Assembly (NCBI GenBank): GCA_002449765.1 | Contig: DJXN01000015.1 | Span: forward strand, 186,001-250,000 | Length of the DNA: 64,000 nucleotides | Source: Fibrobacter sp. UBA7003 | GTDB taxonomy: Bacteria; Fibrobacterota; Fibrobacteria; Fibrobacterales; Fibrobacteraceae | Direction: 5' to 3' | In this document: piece by piece, positions 17,478 to 26,724 of the stretch | How positions within the stretch are numbered: the first letter of the stretch is position 1 | Layout of the letters: every line of letters begins with the position of its first letter | Translations under genes and position numbers: made by a program | The notes under the pieces: generated by a model | What the model was told of the DNA's origin: nothing | Seen by the model: the letters and a program-made list of their open reading frames with translations, nothing else | Database searches by the model: none

Positions 17478-18314
17478 ATGCGTTCAGTAGTAGAATTTCA
17501 AGATTATCGAGAGTTCATGCGGCTCTGGTTTGCCGAGAACAAGTTGCGTCATGGCCTTACCTGGCGCGATTTTTCGCATCGTGCGGGGTACGTGTCGCCG
17601 GTGTTCCTCAAGTTGGTAAGCGAAGGAAAAAGTTCCTTGCGGAAGGGCGGTGTCGAACGGGTTGCACAGGCTATGGATCTGGAAGGTTTCGAAAAGGCCT
17701 ATTTCATTAACCTGGTGACGTTCACGCAATCGAAAATAGGCCCACAGCGTAAAAAAGCATTTGACGAAATGCAGGCGCTGGCCCAAGCCCATAAGGTGAA
17801 TGTTCTTGGGCGAAAGTCCATGGGTTATTATGAATCCTGGAAGAATCCGGTGCTCCGCGAGTTGGTGCCCCACATGCCGAAAATGTTTCCCAAGAAGGTG
17901 GCGGATTGCTGCTTGCCCAAGATGACGGCCGCCGAGGTCAAGGAGTCCGTGCGCTATCTGGTCGATCTGGGGCTCTTGAAGAAAAACAAGGATGGCTCCT
18001 ACAGACAGTCGGACAAGTCCGTTTCTACGGGTGAGATGAGCTTTGTCCCGCTTGCAATCCAGCAGATGCACCTGCAGATGGGAAATTTCGCACTGGATGC
18101 CATCAAGAACTTGCCCCTTTCGGAAAGGAACGTTTCTGGAATCACCATGGGGCTTACCCAGAAGGCATACACGAAAATCGTGGCGGAACTGGCAGAGTTC
18201 CGAAAGAAAATTGTTGCCATCGCTAGCGAGGACGATGGCATGGATAGAGTCTACCGACTGAACTTGCAACTTTTCCCCCTGACAAAAAACATCCAGGAGA
18301 TCCAAAATGCGTAA
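17478..18314 (+). CDS. TIGR02147-family protein, probable DNA-binding regulator
   Basis: 278 residues from ATG 17478. The opening FQDYREFMRLWFAENK, then LTWRDFSHRAGYVSPVFLKLV.EGKSSL and KAYFINLV, fits the TIGR02147/DUF4423 family that I know mainly from Fibrobacter, where it is paralogous. Residues ~25-70 look like an XRE-like helix-turn-helix; the second half (LVDLGLLKKNKDGSYRQSDK) resembles a winged-helix segment. It overlaps the downstream TIGR02145 lipoprotein gene by 8 nt, so it may control that gene or itself. Regulator status is inferred. Confidence 0.75.
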   Translation: MRSVVEFQDYREFMRLWFAENKLRHGLTWRDFSHRAGYVSPVFLKLVSEGKSSLRKGGVERVAQAMDLEGFEKAYFINLVTFTQSKIGPQRKKAFDEMQALAQAHKVNVLGRKSMGYYESWKNPVLRELVPHMPKMFPKKVADCCLPKMTAAEVKESVRYLVDLGLLKKNKDGSYRQSDKSVSTGEMSFVPLAIQQMHLQMGNFALDAIKNLPLSERNVSGITMGLTQKAYTKIVAELAEFRKKIVAIASEDDGMDRVYRLNLQLFPLTKNIQEIQNA

Positions 18315-20142
18315 ATTAGATGAAAAAATTATAGCTATCCTTTTTTCTGCACTTTTCATTCTTTTGAGTGTTGGTTGTGGCGATGATGGCAGCAACAAGG
18401 GGGCTGGCGGAACGAGCGAAGAGACGCAGATTATCGCAATAGAGGACAAGACTGTGGCCGGTGTCTCGCAGAAGGGACCGTTCCTCAAGGGTTCGAGCAT
18501 TACCGTGCAGGAACTGGAAGGAGCCGCCTTGCTGGAATCGGGAAAACTCCGCCAGACGGGCAAGAGCTTCAAGGGCAAGATTTCCAACGACAGGGGTGAA
18601 TTCTCCGTGAAGGATATCTCGCTCATTTCGCAGTTTGCCCTGCTTGAAACGGAAGGTTTCTACCGTAACGAAGTGACTGGCGACGTATCCAAGAGCCAGA
18701 TTACCTTGAATGCGCTCGTGGACCTTTCCGAACGCGAAAAGGCGAACATCAACCTGCTGACGCATCTCGAATACGAACGCGTTATCAAGTTGATTGAAGA
18801 CGGGATGGATTTTGCGAAGGCGAAGGAAAAGGCGGAAGCGGAAGTCTTTGAGGCCTTCGGGATCAAGGTGGACAATGCGACTGCCGAAGACTTGAACATC
18901 TTTGCAACCGGAGACGATAACGCGGCGCTCCTTGCCATAAGCATCTTGATGCAGGGCGACCTTACGGAAGGCAAGCTCTCCGACCGCTTTGCGGGCTTTG
19001 CAAGCGACATTGAGAAGGATGGCTCGTGGGAAGATGAGGCGACCAAGACCGATATCGCGGATTGGGCGAGTACGGCGGACCTGGCCGAGATCCGTTCGAA
19101 CATCCGTTCGTGGGAATTGGGCGAGGATGTCCCGGCCTTCGAAAAGTTCTTCAAGAGATTCTGGTGGTATAATTTCGAATTGGGAGAATGCGATGACGAG
19201 GCTGCCGGTTTGACTCGGAAAAACAAGAACGAGCTGAGCGCGACCTACGGCGAGAATTATTACTGCTCCAAGAACGAATGGAGCTTGGCTTCCGAATCGG
19301 ACGATAAGGATTCCCTCGATTTCGATTACGGTACGTTGACAGATAAGCGTGACGGCAGAACCTATAAGACGATTGTAATTGGCGAACAGGAATGGATGGC
19401 CGAAAACCTGAACTATGCCTACAAGGCGGGTGGTTCGATTTATGGGAATGCCTGTTACGGCGGAGATTCCGATAATTGCATCAAGTACGGAAGGCTCTAT
19501 ACCTGGGGCGCCGTGATGGATTCGGTCAAGACGGGCTGCGGTATAGATATGGCTTTTGGACAGATGCCGACGGAAGATTGCGACGCATTGGGAAAAAAGG
19601 TCAAGGCCGGTGAAAATGTCCAGGGCATTTGTCCCGATGGATGGCATTTGCCGAATCACGAAGAAGTGCTGACCCTGTTTAACCATGTGGATTCCATTAC
19701 AGGGTATGATCCGATGGCGCACCAGATGGCTGATGATTTTGAAGAGTTGATGAATTCCGACGAGACCGATTCCCTTAAGAAACTCTATATTGCGTCACTA
19801 TTGGATTCGTTGAATCTAGAGGGCGATTCTCCGTTCAATGCATTGAGGGCGAAGGACAAATGGGATTGGCTTGAAAAGGGGACGGATCTTGTCGGATTCT
19901 CTCTGCTCCCTGCAGGCAAATGCAACTCCTCGAACTTGGTTTGCGACGGCAAGGGGAAAGGTGCGGGTCTTTGGATGGCCGGATGGGACGAGGCTCCGAC
20001 TGACCTGTATCCCGCTGATTATAGCTTGTGGATGAATGCCGCTCGGCTCAAGGTGCTTAGATTCTCGAACGATTCGCAATGGTCGTGGGTGCGTGACCCT
20101 CCCGAGTATTTGGAGTTCTCGGTGCGCTGCATCAAGGACTAG
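18307..20142 (+). CDS. TIGR02145-type (Fibrobacter major paralogous domain) lipoprotein
   Basis: 611 residues. Lipoprotein signal ending LLSVGCGDD; SD AGGAG lies just before ATG 18307, inside the end of the upstream gene. Residues ~45-270 contain a segment with KGPFLKGSSITVQEL and NDRGEFSVKD (carboxypeptidase-regulatory-like), then an all-helical stretch. Residues ~335-611 carry a TIGR02145 domain: LTDKRDGRTYKTIVIG, EQEWMAENLNYAY, YGRLYTWGAVMD, CPDGWHLPNHEEV and a final FSVRCIKD. The family is abundant in Fibrobacter and of unknown function, probably surface display. It contrasts with the 48370 lipoprotein, which has only the domain. Confidence 0.82.
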   Translation: MRKLDEKIIAILFSALFILLSVGCGDDGSNKGAGGTSEETQIIAIEDKTVAGVSQKGPFLKGSSITVQELEGAALLESGKLRQTGKSFKGKISNDRGEFSVKDISLISQFALLETEGFYRNEVTGDVSKSQITLNALVDLSEREKANINLLTHLEYERVIKLIEDGMDFAKAKEKAEAEVFEAFGIKVDNATAEDLNIFATGDDNAALLAISILMQGDLTEGKLSDRFAGFASDIEKDGSWEDEATKTDIADWASTADLAEIRSNIRSWELGEDVPAFEKFFKRFWWYNFELGECDDEAAGLTRKNKNELSATYGENYYCSKNEWSLASESDDKDSLDFDYGTLTDKRDGRTYKTIVIGEQEWMAENLNYAYKAGGSIYGNACYGGDSDNCIKYGRLYTWGAVMDSVKTGCGIDMAFGQMPTEDCDALGKKVKAGENVQGICPDGWHLPNHEEVLTLFNHVDSITGYDPMAHQMADDFEELMNSDETDSLKKLYIASLLDSLNLEGDSPFNALRAKDKWDWLEKGTDLVGFSLLPAGKCNSSNLVCDGKGKGAGLWMAGWDEAPTDLYPADYSLWMNAARLKVLRFSNDSQWSWVRDPPEYLEFSVRCIKD

Positions 20143-20216
20143 GCTGCCGTTTCAAAATATACCTGACCTATTCACGAATATTGGCCTGCATGCAAAACGC
20201 GTGTAGGCTATTTTTC

Positions 20217-20224
20217 TACATTGT
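20217..20224 (+). promoter_or_regulatory. TAnnTT box 5 nt before fmt
   Basis: TACATTGT ends 5 nt before ATG 20230; no SD. Confidence 0.5.
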
Positions 20225-20229
20225 TTTTC

Positions 20230-21156
20230 ATGAAAGTCGTATTTATGGGAACGCCGGAGTTCGCGGCCTGTTTTTTGAAGCATCTCAAGGAATCTGATTT
20301 TGCGGACGTGGTGGCTGTTGTCACGCAGCCTGACCGCCCGGCAGGGCGCGGGCGCGTGCTCACGCCCCCGCCAGTCAAGCAACTGGCGCTCGAATACGGG
20401 CTCCCCGTGCTGCAGCCGACCGACCTGAAGTCGCCCGAATTCGAGGCGGATTTGCGCAAGTTCGAAGCCGACCTGTTCGTGGTCGTTGCATACTCGATTT
20501 TGCCGAAGAACATCCTGGGTGTCGCGAAGTTCGGCGCCGTGAACGTTCACGGGAGCCTGCTCCCCAAGTACCGCGGGGCAGCCCCGGTGCAGCGCGCGAT
20601 TGCCGATGGACTGCCAGAGACGGGCGTGACGGTTTTCCGCCTGGACGAGAAGATGGACCACGGCCCGATTCTTGCGCAACGCACGGTGGCGATAGACCAT
20701 CAGGATACGACGGCTTCGCTCTTGGAAAAGATGGTCGCTCCCGGTTGCGACGCGCTGGACGATGCGATTCACCAGTTGCTTGAAGGCCGCGAGAAGGACT
20801 TGACGCAGGATCACGCGCAGGCAAGTGGCGCGCCGAAGCTCAAGAAGGAAGAAGGCCTGATTGATTTTAACCTGCCCGCGAAGGTGATTCACAATAGAAT
20901 TCGCGCATTCAACCCGTGGCCCGGCGGTTACGGGAAACTGGGCGGCCGTATGGTTTACCTGCGCAAGACGGATACTCCGGAGGCGGGCCCGAAGCTTGCT
21001 CCGGGTGCAGTGGAATTCAAGGACAATCGCTTTTACGTGGGTACGGGCGAGGGCCTGCTCGAGGTCATCGAGATTCAGGCCGAAGGCAAGAAGCCTATGC
21101 CTGTCGCCGACTTTATGCGCGGAATCCAGAAGCGCGAAGGACTTTGCTTTTGCTAG
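20230..21156 (+). CDS. fmt: Methionyl-tRNA formyltransferase
   Basis: 308 residues. Transfers formyl from 10-formyl-THF to Met-tRNAi. It starts MKVVFMGTPEFA. The catalytic region is NVHGSLLPKYRGAAPVQRAI (~107-126), with Asn, His and the downstream Asp as catalytic residues. The C-terminal OB-like domain contains FNPWPGGYG. ATG 20230 is chosen over TTG 20221 because MKVVFMGTPEF is the family N-terminus. It overlaps rsmB by 7 nt, the common fmt-rsmB pairing. Confidence 0.97.
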   Translation: MKVVFMGTPEFAACFLKHLKESDFADVVAVVTQPDRPAGRGRVLTPPPVKQLALEYGLPVLQPTDLKSPEFEADLRKFEADLFVVVAYSILPKNILGVAKFGAVNVHGSLLPKYRGAAPVQRAIADGLPETGVTVFRLDEKMDHGPILAQRTVAIDHQDTTASLLEKMVAPGCDALDDAIHQLLEGREKDLTQDHAQASGAPKLKKEEGLIDFNLPAKVIHNRIRAFNPWPGGYGKLGGRMVYLRKTDTPEAGPKLAPGAVEFKDNRFYVGTGEGLLEVIEIQAEGKKPMPVADFMRGIQKREGLCFC

Positions 21157-22391
21157 ACGATTCCCTGAAAGAGCGCATGGACGCATACCGCGTGCTTCTG
21201 CTGTGGCAGAAGGACGGTAGCTTTATTAAAGAAAGTGGGCTTTCTCCGTTTGCGATGGAACTTGCCCTGGGCGTGTGCCGCAGGCACCTGTACCTGCAAT
21301 ACTTTTTAAAGACTCTCGTAAAGAAAATGCCCTCGCTTGAAGTGGCGACCGTGCTTGAAATGGGAATCTTCCAGATGTTCTTTATGGAAATCCCGGACCA
21401 CGCCGCCGTTTCGACGAGCGTGGAACTCACGAAGGCGGCGAACCTTGGCGAAGGTTCCGCGCGGCTCGTGAACGCCGTGCTGCATTCCGCGCGGAGGTCC
21501 GGGCTGCCCGCACTTCCGCAACAGCGCGTGCGCCGCGTTTCGATTGAAAGTTCGGTGCCCGAATGGCTGGTGCGTCGCTGGTTCGATATTTACGGCGGTG
21601 ACCGTGCAGAATCGCTTGCGAAGGCGACGCTCGAGCGCCCGGTGGAATGGATTCGCGTGAACCTGCAGAAGACTTCCGCCCCGGTACTTGCCCAGAAGCT
21701 CGGGCTTACGGGTGCTTCGATTCTCTACGACCGCTACATCCAGGTTCCCGAAGATGCGAAACTCAAGCCGATTCTGGAATCGGAATCTTTCGCGAAGGGC
21801 GAGTTCAGCATGCAGAACCCTTCCGCGTACGAGGTCGTGAAATTGCTCGACCTGAAACCTGGCCTTAAAGTGTGGGATGCGTGTGCCGCTCCCGGCGGAA
21901 AGTCTGCGCTGATGGGCGAGATGGACAGTTCGCTCGATATTCTCGCGAGCGACGTTTCCGCATTCCGCGTAGAAAAGATGCACGACGTGGTGGACCGCCT
22001 GGGCCTCAAGAACGTGCGACTGGAATGCATCGACGCGCTTTCGCCGCAGCAGTCGAAGTTCGACCGCATCTTGCTCGATGTGCCCTGCAGCAACATGGGC
22101 GTTATGCCCCGCAGGCCCGAATCAAAGTACCGCATTACGCAAGATTCCATGAAGGAACTTGCCGAACTGCAGTACGGAATTCTTGAATCCGCATCGGCAA
22201 GCCTTGTGGAAGGCGGCATTCTCGTATATGCCACGTGTAGCCCCGATCCGCTGGAAACGACCCAGGTCGTAAACCGCTTCTTGAAGGCTCATCCCGAATT
22301 AGTCAAGCGTGGCGAGCATGTGCTCCCCGGCGCGCAGGATAATCGTTTTGACGGATTTTTTGCACAGGCTTTGGAACGGAAAAAAGTATGA
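21150..22391 (+). CDS. rsmB: 16S rRNA (cytosine-967-C5)-methyltransferase RsmB
   Basis: 413 residues. The N-terminal NusB-like helical domain begins with RVLLLWQKDGS. The SAM domain has WDACAAPGGKSALM (~243), DVPCSNMGVM with the catalytic-site Cys (~310) and YATCSPDP (~361). TTG 21150 is preferred: AAGGA lies 8 nt upstream, inside the fmt end, and the TTG overlaps the fmt stop. ATG 21177 (MDAYRVLLLW) is a plausible later start. The next gene overlaps its end by 4 nt. Confidence 0.93.
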   Translation: MLDDSLKERMDAYRVLLLWQKDGSFIKESGLSPFAMELALGVCRRHLYLQYFLKTLVKKMPSLEVATVLEMGIFQMFFMEIPDHAAVSTSVELTKAANLGEGSARLVNAVLHSARRSGLPALPQQRVRRVSIESSVPEWLVRRWFDIYGGDRAESLAKATLERPVEWIRVNLQKTSAPVLAQKLGLTGASILYDRYIQVPEDAKLKPILESESFAKGEFSMQNPSAYEVVKLLDLKPGLKVWDACAAPGGKSALMGEMDSSLDILASDVSAFRVEKMHDVVDRLGLKNVRLECIDALSPQQSKFDRILLDVPCSNMGVMPRRPESKYRITQDSMKELAELQYGILESASASLVEGGILVYATCSPDPLETTQVVNRFLKAHPELVKRGEHVLPGAQDNRFDGFFAQALERKKV

Positions 22392-22972
22392 GACTGAAAT
22401 TTATTTTATCGGCAATAGTTCTGTGCTGTGCTTCCACGCTCTTTGCGCAGAATCCGGCAGATTCCGCTTTCTCGAAAATCTATGTCTCCATCGAAGGCGG
22501 CGAGATGTACCCCTTCGGAGACTTGATCGATGCTGTCGAGAATTCGTTCTATGGGGGAGTCGGATTCCGCTATTCTTACTGGGACGATTTCGACGGCTTT
22601 GTCAACTTCAACTACGCCTACGTGAAGGTGCGCCCCGAGGGAATCCCGTATCCGGGAGTCCACCAGTTCGTAGGGAGGCTCGGTCTCGACTGGCACTGGA
22701 AATATGTCAAGCCGCTTGCGATTGGCGCTGGCTTTACTTGCAACTGGGCCCGTGCCGATTATGATGGCGAAGATGACTATTTGAAAGGCCGTGGCGGCAT
22801 GCTTCTCGATAACGAGACGGAGTTCGGCTGGTTCGCGCGGATCAACATGCCGTTCCTGTACTACAGGTCGTTTACGATAGGGTTCAATGCGCTTTGGGAA
22901 CAGATCTGGACGCTTCCCGAAAGGTCCAATACCTTGACCATCGGCGTTTATGTAGAAAGGAGGGTCTGGTAA
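22388..22972 (+). CDS. Small outer-membrane beta-barrel protein
   Basis: 194 residues. Signal peptide ends STLFAQNP. The mature protein has alternating beta strands with aromatic girdles (GVGFRYSYWDDFDGFVNFNY, FARINMPFLYY), typical of an eight-stranded barrel. ATGA overlap with rsmB and TAATG overlap with the next gene indicate co-translation. No specific function. Confidence 0.75.
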   Translation: MRLKFILSAIVLCCASTLFAQNPADSAFSKIYVSIEGGEMYPFGDLIDAVENSFYGGVGFRYSYWDDFDGFVNFNYAYVKVRPEGIPYPGVHQFVGRLGLDWHWKYVKPLAIGAGFTCNWARADYDGEDDYLKGRGGMLLDNETEFGWFARINMPFLYYRSFTIGFNALWEQIWTLPERSNTLTIGVYVERRVW

Positions 22973-24684
22973 TGAAATCCTCGCTCTCGACAACGTTGTC
23001 TGTACTTACGCTTTCTGCAGTTTTGGCGGGTGCTGCGGTGGACCCCGAAATGGAAGGCATGGAGGCGGTGAACCGTGACGACGGCACCTTCCTCGTGGGT
23101 GGCCCGACTTATTTCTTTGACCGCATTCTCGGTGCCGGTGGAATCCATTCCGAAACCGAACTCTGGACCCCGCAGAAATTGCGCAACCGATTGCTGTTCA
23201 ACCGCATGTCGCTGCTGCCTTCGTGGAATCCGATGGAACCCTCCGTGTGGGTCAAGACGGGTAACGAACTCGGCGACATGATTTACCAGGACGTGATTAC
23301 CGAGACGGACAGGCCCACGAACCGCACGCCGATTCTCGAAGGAGGCTTCAGAAGCCCGAGTTTCAAGGGATTCTGGGCGATGGCGCGTGGTTTCCAGGAC
23401 GACCATTATTCTGCCCGCACATACAGTTACCGCAAAAAGATGGTTTCCGATGAGTTTGCCATCTTTGGTGAAAATTACCCGATGTTCAGTTCCATATACG
23501 GCGGCGTGGGCTTTACGAACGATTTCGTCAATGCATCCGTCTTGGCGGGCGAGGAATATCTCTGGGAATACATGGAATCTTCCCGCTGGATTCCGGTGCA
23601 CATGGCGCCCCGCGTGGAGGGCCGTGTGGATTTCTGGAACTTCGAACTGACCGCCGCTTACGAGCATGCGGAATACCAGGACGCTCGTGTCGACGAGTCC
23701 GGCGAACGCAACGAGGTGAACGGCTCTGTCCTCTACAAGTGCGGAAACGCCTGCCAGAAGGGTATGTTCCAGCTGTCTGCGGGAATCGCGTTCCGGTTCG
23801 TGAGTGACGACGGTGACGTTTATACCGGGCTGGATAACGACCGCGTGCTCTGGCCGTTCATGCAGTTGCGCGTGCAGCCGTTCCGCTGGCTCCGTGCCGA
23901 TGCCATGTTCGGCATGAACGATTCCGACTGGCTCGTGCAGGATAGCGTCGAGATGGGTATGCCCGTTCCCGTGAAGGGTCTCGGCGTTACGATTGGCGTC
24001 AAGAACATTTCGGGTACGCGCCTGAACCCGCTTGCCGATGACAAGGAGTATTTCAACGTAAAAAGCGTGTCGGATACGATGGATCTTTCGCCTTCGGGCC
24101 AGATGAACCTGGTGCAGGGCTACGTGGCTTTTGCCGATACCATTGCTTCGGTATCTCTCGGGGGTCGCGCTACATTCTGGACGGAACACGGCGCCGAGAC
24201 GTTCGACGTGGAAGATTTTGTGAAGGATGGCATTCTCGAGTTCCGCTATGGCGATGTGTCGCGCATCGATTCCTGGATCAAGGGCGTCACTGGAGAACTT
24301 TGGCTTGATACGTGGTATGAGGACTGGTTCAAGTTCCGTGCGCTGGCTGGTTTCGAACGCATCGACGGGCCTTCGGAACGCTTCGAGGTGACTCCGGCGG
24401 AATACTTTGTCGCCTTTACCGGGGACTGGCTCATCCGCAAGAGCTTCCGGGTGTCGCATTCGCTTCGCTACAGGAGCGATGCCCAGTGGAACCTGCGCAG
24501 CCCCGACCCGCTAGTCGTGAAGGGAGACTGGTATTGGGATGCAACGTTCGAACAGCAGTTTCCGAGGCATGGATTGTACCTGACGGGAACCCTGATACAT
24601 GTCCTTGCGGACGAGGTAATCCAGGTGCCGAACGGTGATTACGATAGGCTTCGATTTGTTTGTACAGTAAGGAAAACGTTCTAA
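22972..24684 (+). CDS. Large outer-membrane/beta-barrel-like secreted protein
   Basis: 570 residues from ATG 22972, with SD GAAAGGAGGG 10 nt upstream and a signal peptide ending LAGAAVD. The rest is beta-rich with many aromatic-alternating strands and no recognised domain; it ends VRKTF, an outer-membrane-like C-terminal Phe. It overlaps the preceding barrel gene by one base, so the two probably belong to one assembly or to one structural class. The final gene of the fmt-rsmB operon. Confidence 0.7.
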   Translation: MKSSLSTTLSVLTLSAVLAGAAVDPEMEGMEAVNRDDGTFLVGGPTYFFDRILGAGGIHSETELWTPQKLRNRLLFNRMSLLPSWNPMEPSVWVKTGNELGDMIYQDVITETDRPTNRTPILEGGFRSPSFKGFWAMARGFQDDHYSARTYSYRKKMVSDEFAIFGENYPMFSSIYGGVGFTNDFVNASVLAGEEYLWEYMESSRWIPVHMAPRVEGRVDFWNFELTAAYEHAEYQDARVDESGERNEVNGSVLYKCGNACQKGMFQLSAGIAFRFVSDDGDVYTGLDNDRVLWPFMQLRVQPFRWLRADAMFGMNDSDWLVQDSVEMGMPVPVKGLGVTIGVKNISGTRLNPLADDKEYFNVKSVSDTMDLSPSGQMNLVQGYVAFADTIASVSLGGRATFWTEHGAETFDVEDFVKDGILEFRYGDVSRIDSWIKGVTGELWLDTWYEDWFKFRALAGFERIDGPSERFEVTPAEYFVAFTGDWLIRKSFRVSHSLRYRSDAQWNLRSPDPLVVKGDWYWDATFEQQFPRHGLYLTGTLIHVLADEVIQVPNGDYDRLRFVCTVRKTF

Positions 24685-24808
24685 TGTGTTTTCGGACATT
24701 AAAAAATCATTGTTCTAAAAAGACGGTTGCCGTGTCGCATCCCATGGTTCGCATGCTTGCTCATCTGATTGCATGCTTTGTGGTTGTATTCGCCCTCTGT
24801 TGGTTCGG

Positions 24809-25963
24809 CTAGCCGAAAGCCTTCCTGAGAGCCTTGAGGCTGAAACTGTTGGCGAGCGCTGCTTGCGCCGTGCTGGCCTCTATCCATTTGAATTCGAGTT
24901 TTGGATGTGCCCTGCGCTGTTTGGCGAGATGCCTTGTGGCGTTTGTTGCCGTTGTGCCTAGCCTGATCAGCAGCACGTCGCACTCGATTTTGTGGACTGT
25001 GATGCCGTGGCGGAATGAATCGCGGGTTTCGACGGAAGAGATTTCGTCTGCGGCGATGTAATCTTCGGCTTCGGCGGGAATGCCCGCTGTCGCGCCTCGG
25101 GGAGATTCGAAATGAGGCAGCGTGAACTGGTTCCTGAAAAATTTCTGCCCGCCGTGGACGGCGAGAATCTTGTGGTCTGCGCTTTCTATGACGAGGACGG
25201 TGCCGTGCCAGTCTATTTGCGTGCGCTTTTTGGAAGGCGGATATTCGGCGGTGCGGTTTTCGAGCGCAGCTCGGCAAATGCTTTGGAGGGGGCAAAGGCA
25301 GCACTCGGGATTCTTGACCCTGCATACGGTGCGCCCGAGTTCCATGAGCGCCTCGTTGTGCATGTAGGCCTTGGGCGAGTCCGCGATTTCGCGCGCGTAG
25401 TTCCAGTAGGTTTCGGAACAGCTTTCGCCTTGACTGTTGCGCGGTTTCTGGGTGGGTGTCTTGTCTGTCGGCAGGAAATCGAGCAGGAATAGCCTTGAAA
25501 ATATCCGAACAAGGTTCCCGTCGAGAATCGCTTCGCGCTGGTGATAGGCGAGACTCAAGATTGCCCCTGCGGTGTAGGCGCCGATTCCCGGCAGCGCTTC
25601 GAGCTCCTTACGGGTGCGCGGCATTTCGCACTTTGCCGCCCCCCGTGTTGGCCGGTTTACGCCGCAAATGGCCTGCGCCGTCTTCAGGATGTTCCTCGCG
25701 CGGCTGTAGTAGCCGAGTCCCTGCCAGTAGCGGAAAACTTCGTCTTCGGAAGCTGCCGCGAGCGTCTCGATATCCGGGAAACGCGTCATCCATTTCACGA
25801 AATAATCGCGGACCGTCGATACCTGCGTCTGCTGGAGCATGGTTTCGCTGATCCAGACCGCGTAGGGGTCGCGCGGGGCGTCCAGGTCGGCGGGCCTCCA
25901 CGGCAGCTCTGCCGCATTCTTCTTGAACCATTCACGAAGCCGCTTTAGCGAAACATTATCCAT
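24809..25963 (-). CDS. mutY: A/G-specific adenine glycosylase MutY
   Basis: 384 residues. Removes adenine mispaired with 8-oxoG. It starts near LREWFKKNAAELPWR, then WISETMLQQTQV with the catalytic Glu, and the helix-hairpin-helix LPGIGAYTAGAILS with the following catalytic Asp in AILDGNLVRIFSR. Cys ligands CRVKNPECCLCPLQSIC form a C-x6-C-x2-C-x5-C [4Fe-4S] loop. The C-terminal third fits a NUDIX-like 8-oxoG recognition domain. A TAAATTTA box lies 7 nt upstream of ATG 25963. Confidence 0.95.
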   Translation of the reverse strand: MDNVSLKRLREWFKKNAAELPWRPADLDAPRDPYAVWISETMLQQTQVSTVRDYFVKWMTRFPDIETLAAASEDEVFRYWQGLGYYSRARNILKTAQAICGVNRPTRGAAKCEMPRTRKELEALPGIGAYTAGAILSLAYHQREAILDGNLVRIFSRLFLLDFLPTDKTPTQKPRNSQGESCSETYWNYAREIADSPKAYMHNEALMELGRTVCRVKNPECCLCPLQSICRAALENRTAEYPPSKKRTQIDWHGTVLVIESADHKILAVHGGQKFFRNQFTLPHFESPRGATAGIPAEAEDYIAADEISSVETRDSFRHGITVHKIECDVLLIRLGTTATNATRHLAKQRRAHPKLEFKWIEASTAQAALANSFSLKALRKAFG

Positions 25964-25970
25964 AGCGGCA

Positions 25971-25978
25971 TAAATTTA
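25971..25978 (-). promoter_or_regulatory. TAnnTTT box 7 nt before mutY
   Basis: TAAATTTA on the minus strand; no SD before the start. Confidence 0.55.
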
Positions 25979-26287
25979 AGAAAACGGGGGAAGACTTTTG
26001 CTCTATAAACCACAACGGCACCCCGCAAGGGGATGCCGTTGTTGGTGTATGGGATGTTTGGTTTACATGTAGTAATGTAGATTCTGAAACGGGACTCGGG
26101 TAGTAGTTTGGACGAAATTCCATTGTAAAGGTTTACAACACCTACAACGCGAAATTGCGAAAAAGCATGCAAAAAAGGGCATTTTTTTGAGGGAAATGGG
26201 GCGCGAAGGGGGCTTTTTGAATTGTTTGTTGCAAAAGGTTTACAATACGGCGGGGAAATGCGGCGAAATTTCGCTCCTGTGGGGGCG
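25979..26287. other. Non-coding region upstream of the hairpin array
   Basis: Contains a strong hairpin (26013-26041) and several GGTTTACA words (e.g. AAAGGTTTACAAYAC at 26128 and 26236). No credible reading frame. With the array and its flanks it makes about 750 bp without a gene between mutY and the small gene at 26725. Confidence 0.6.
26013..26041. repeat. Strong hairpin upstream of the mutY promoter
   Basis: Arms CAACGGCA-CCCC and GGGG-A-TGCCGTTG with a GCAA loop and one bulged A. No T-run follows on either strand, so a terminator is not clear. It may be a remnant terminator or a structured RNA. Confidence 0.55.
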
Positions 26288-26640
26288 CCTGCGATAAGAA
26301 ATGTGGTGAGAAAGCAGTGAAAATAGGACTAAATGGCTCGTTTTGGGGCGTTTAGTCCTACCGCGCGCAGAATTGCCGGCTGTTTTGTGGCGCGAACTGC
26401 TTCCAGCATAGGACTAAACGGCATGTTTTGCGGTGTTTAGTCCTACCGCGCGCAGAATTGCCGGGGTTATGCGGGGTGCCTGCGACAAGAAATGCTGGCT
26501 GAACGCTTTGAAAATAGGACTAAATGGCTCGTTTTGCGGTGCTTAGTCCTACCGCGTGCAGGTTTGCCTGCTGTTTTGTGGCGCGAACCGCCTACAGCAT
26601 AGGACTAAACGGGTTGTTTTATGGTGCTTAGTCCTACATT
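26288..26640. repeat. Tandem array of four TAGGACTAAA hairpins in a 191-bp duplication
   Basis: Four inverted repeats with arms TAGGACTAAA and TTTAGTCCTA (or CTTAGTCCTA), each 37 nt, at 26324-26360, 26409-26445, 26515-26551 and 26600-26636; loops are 17 nt. Spacings between starts are 85, 106 and 85, because a 191-bp unit (26288-26478) is repeated from 26479, the second copy being cut short near 26640. The spacers are also conserved (CCGCGCGCAGAATTGCC after two copies). No coding frame. Function unknown. Confidence 0.85.
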
Positions 26641-26641
26641 T

Positions 26642-26665
26642 GGCCCGTAAAGAGCCCCTATAAGA
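26642..26665. repeat. 24-bp direct repeat, left copy
   Basis: Begins GGCCCGTAAAGAGCC. It matches the right copy at 27041-27064 in 21 of 24 positions. The two lie 399 bp apart and bracket the small AT-rich gene. Part of the repeat can fold (GGCnC-5nt-GAGCC). Confidence 0.7.
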
Positions 26666-26724
26666 CTTTGACATGGGATTGCAATTCCTTGGGTGAAATG
26701 GTATATTAGAGAGCGAGGTTAATC

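Noticed and set aside
24699..25325. Minus-strand frame overlapping the 3' half of mutY
   Set aside because: Arg/Pro/His-rich shadow of mutY; no signal or motif.
26288..26640. CRISPR array
   Set aside because: The repeats are palindromic hairpins within a 191-bp duplication; the intervening sequences are repeated, not unique, and no cas gene is near.
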